Source: Litoditis marina
Lineage: Eukaryota; Nematoda; Chromadorea; Rhabditida; Rhabditidae
Reading direction: 5' to 3'
Assembly (NCBI GenBank): GCA_964036275.1
Contig: OZ038439.1
Location: 13,311,095-13,375,094 of the forward strand
DNA length: 64,000 bases
Shown piece after piece: positions 63,701-64,000 of this stretch (within the stretch, counting starts at the first letter, position 1; each line of letters begins with the position of its first letter). The notes under the pieces are model-generated. The model was not told the DNA's origin. It worked only from the letters and a program-made list of their open reading frames with translations, and did no database searches. The translations under genes and the position numbers were made by a program.

Positions 63701-64000
63701 CAATTGGCTAACACTTTTCTGAGAGGTGAGTTTGCATACTCTTTTAGTCTGAATTTCCATTTGTCACAGGTTTTATTACATCAGACAAATCATGAAATTG
63801 CGCCTGTCTGTCAATTTGAAATGTGTATGTTCAGGCACTGGCGGATCTCAAGACGCCGCAGCACAGGGAGTCGCTACTTCCCAAGGAGGTGAGTCATTGA
63901 ATTTTTTTCAATGTGCCGATTTATTTTATGTTCTTTCCACCGCTAGAAAACAACAGAAAAGTATCTGAACCTTTCAGGTAGTGATCAAATCTCTGTTGAA
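60725..64000 (+). CDS. Unrecognised secreted protein, 3' end outside window
   Basis: Eight exons to the window edge: 60725-60775, 61063-61184, 61792-61862, 62488-62604, 63271-63365, 63641-63725, 63835-63888, 63978-64000 (partial), phase-consistent. Residues 1-17 (MLLLFISLLCFRSTYAQ) form a clear signal peptide. Next come a helical-looking segment (LSPFVELLKPESMNRFAEIA), a Thr-, Pro- and Ala-rich linker (FEKTTPASETAATEAPEITT), RRAEAAKAFGTGLVPIETA, and a further Ala-, Pro- and Gly-rich stretch. No catalytic motif, cysteine framework or known domain is seen. The low-complexity linker suggests an O-glycosylated extracellular protein (inference). A possible 50 bp exon at 62951-63000 does not fit the frame of its upstream neighbour and was left out. 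Exon choice is less certain than for the esterases because there is no paralogue to compare. Confidence 0.6.
60955..61062 (-). repeat. tRNA-like SINE fragment ending at an exon acceptor
   Basis: On the minus strand GGTCAACTGGTTAAGTGC resembles an A-box region and CCTGGTTCGAATCATGTC contains a consensus-like B box. The tRNA-like head ends exactly at the TGTTCAG acceptor of exon 2 of the secreted-protein gene. Confidence 0.5.

Overview
This is nuclear DNA from a rhabditid nematode, most likely Caenorhabditis or a close relative. The evidence is two major sperm protein (MSP) genes, an ASP-1-type aspartic protease pair, many short introns ending in TTTCAG, TTTCAG-type sites just upstream of start codons (as expected for spliced-leader trans-splicing), and AT-rich intergenic DNA full of small inverted-repeat elements. 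All gene models were spliced by hand. Each was accepted only if every exon joined in phase, and tandem paralogues were used to check one another.

Layout. 1-565 (+): MSP gene with its 5' end outside the window. 5420-9180 and 11616-17855 (+): tandem aspartic proteases of 394 aa each; the second carries one extra intron. 18253-26927 (-): three paralogous two-exon genes for small cysteine-rich proteins of 75-81 aa that I cannot name; the third has a foldback element in its intron. 27959-28030 (-): tRNA-Gly(UCC). 28361-28988 (-): complete MSP gene, divergent from 29501-36157 (+), a 528 aa PTP-domain protein that lacks the catalytic cysteine and the WPD aspartate. 36267-37018: a tRNA fragment and an MSP-like remnant. 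37264-43539 and 49250-59996 (+): paralogous 15-exon secreted carboxylesterases; the second ends in KDEL, the first has lost it. Between them lie 44500-47493 (-), a 241 aa single-finger GATA factor, and a second tRNA-Gly(UCC) at 48121-48192. A 3.76 kb LTR element with two matching 445 bp LTRs and no recognisable gag/pol sits in intron 2 of the second esterase. 60725-64000 (+): 5' part of an unrecognised secreted protein gene.

Functional reading (inference). MSP genes next to a degenerate PTP and a small peptide family resemble male-germline neighbourhoods of Caenorhabditis. The proteases and esterases look like gut or ER/secretory hydrolases; GATA-type sites and TATA-like boxes lie upstream of both proteases. 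The GATA factor resembles the divergent END/MED/ELT class.

The most unusual points are the uncharacterised small CxxC family, the doubly inactivated phosphatase flanked by complementary (CT)n and (GA)n introns, the young gene-less LTR insertion, GC-AG introns shared by both esterases, loss of KDEL in a GGTTTT-like repeat, and a protease-specific intron whose 3' end is built from a transposon-like inverted repeat.
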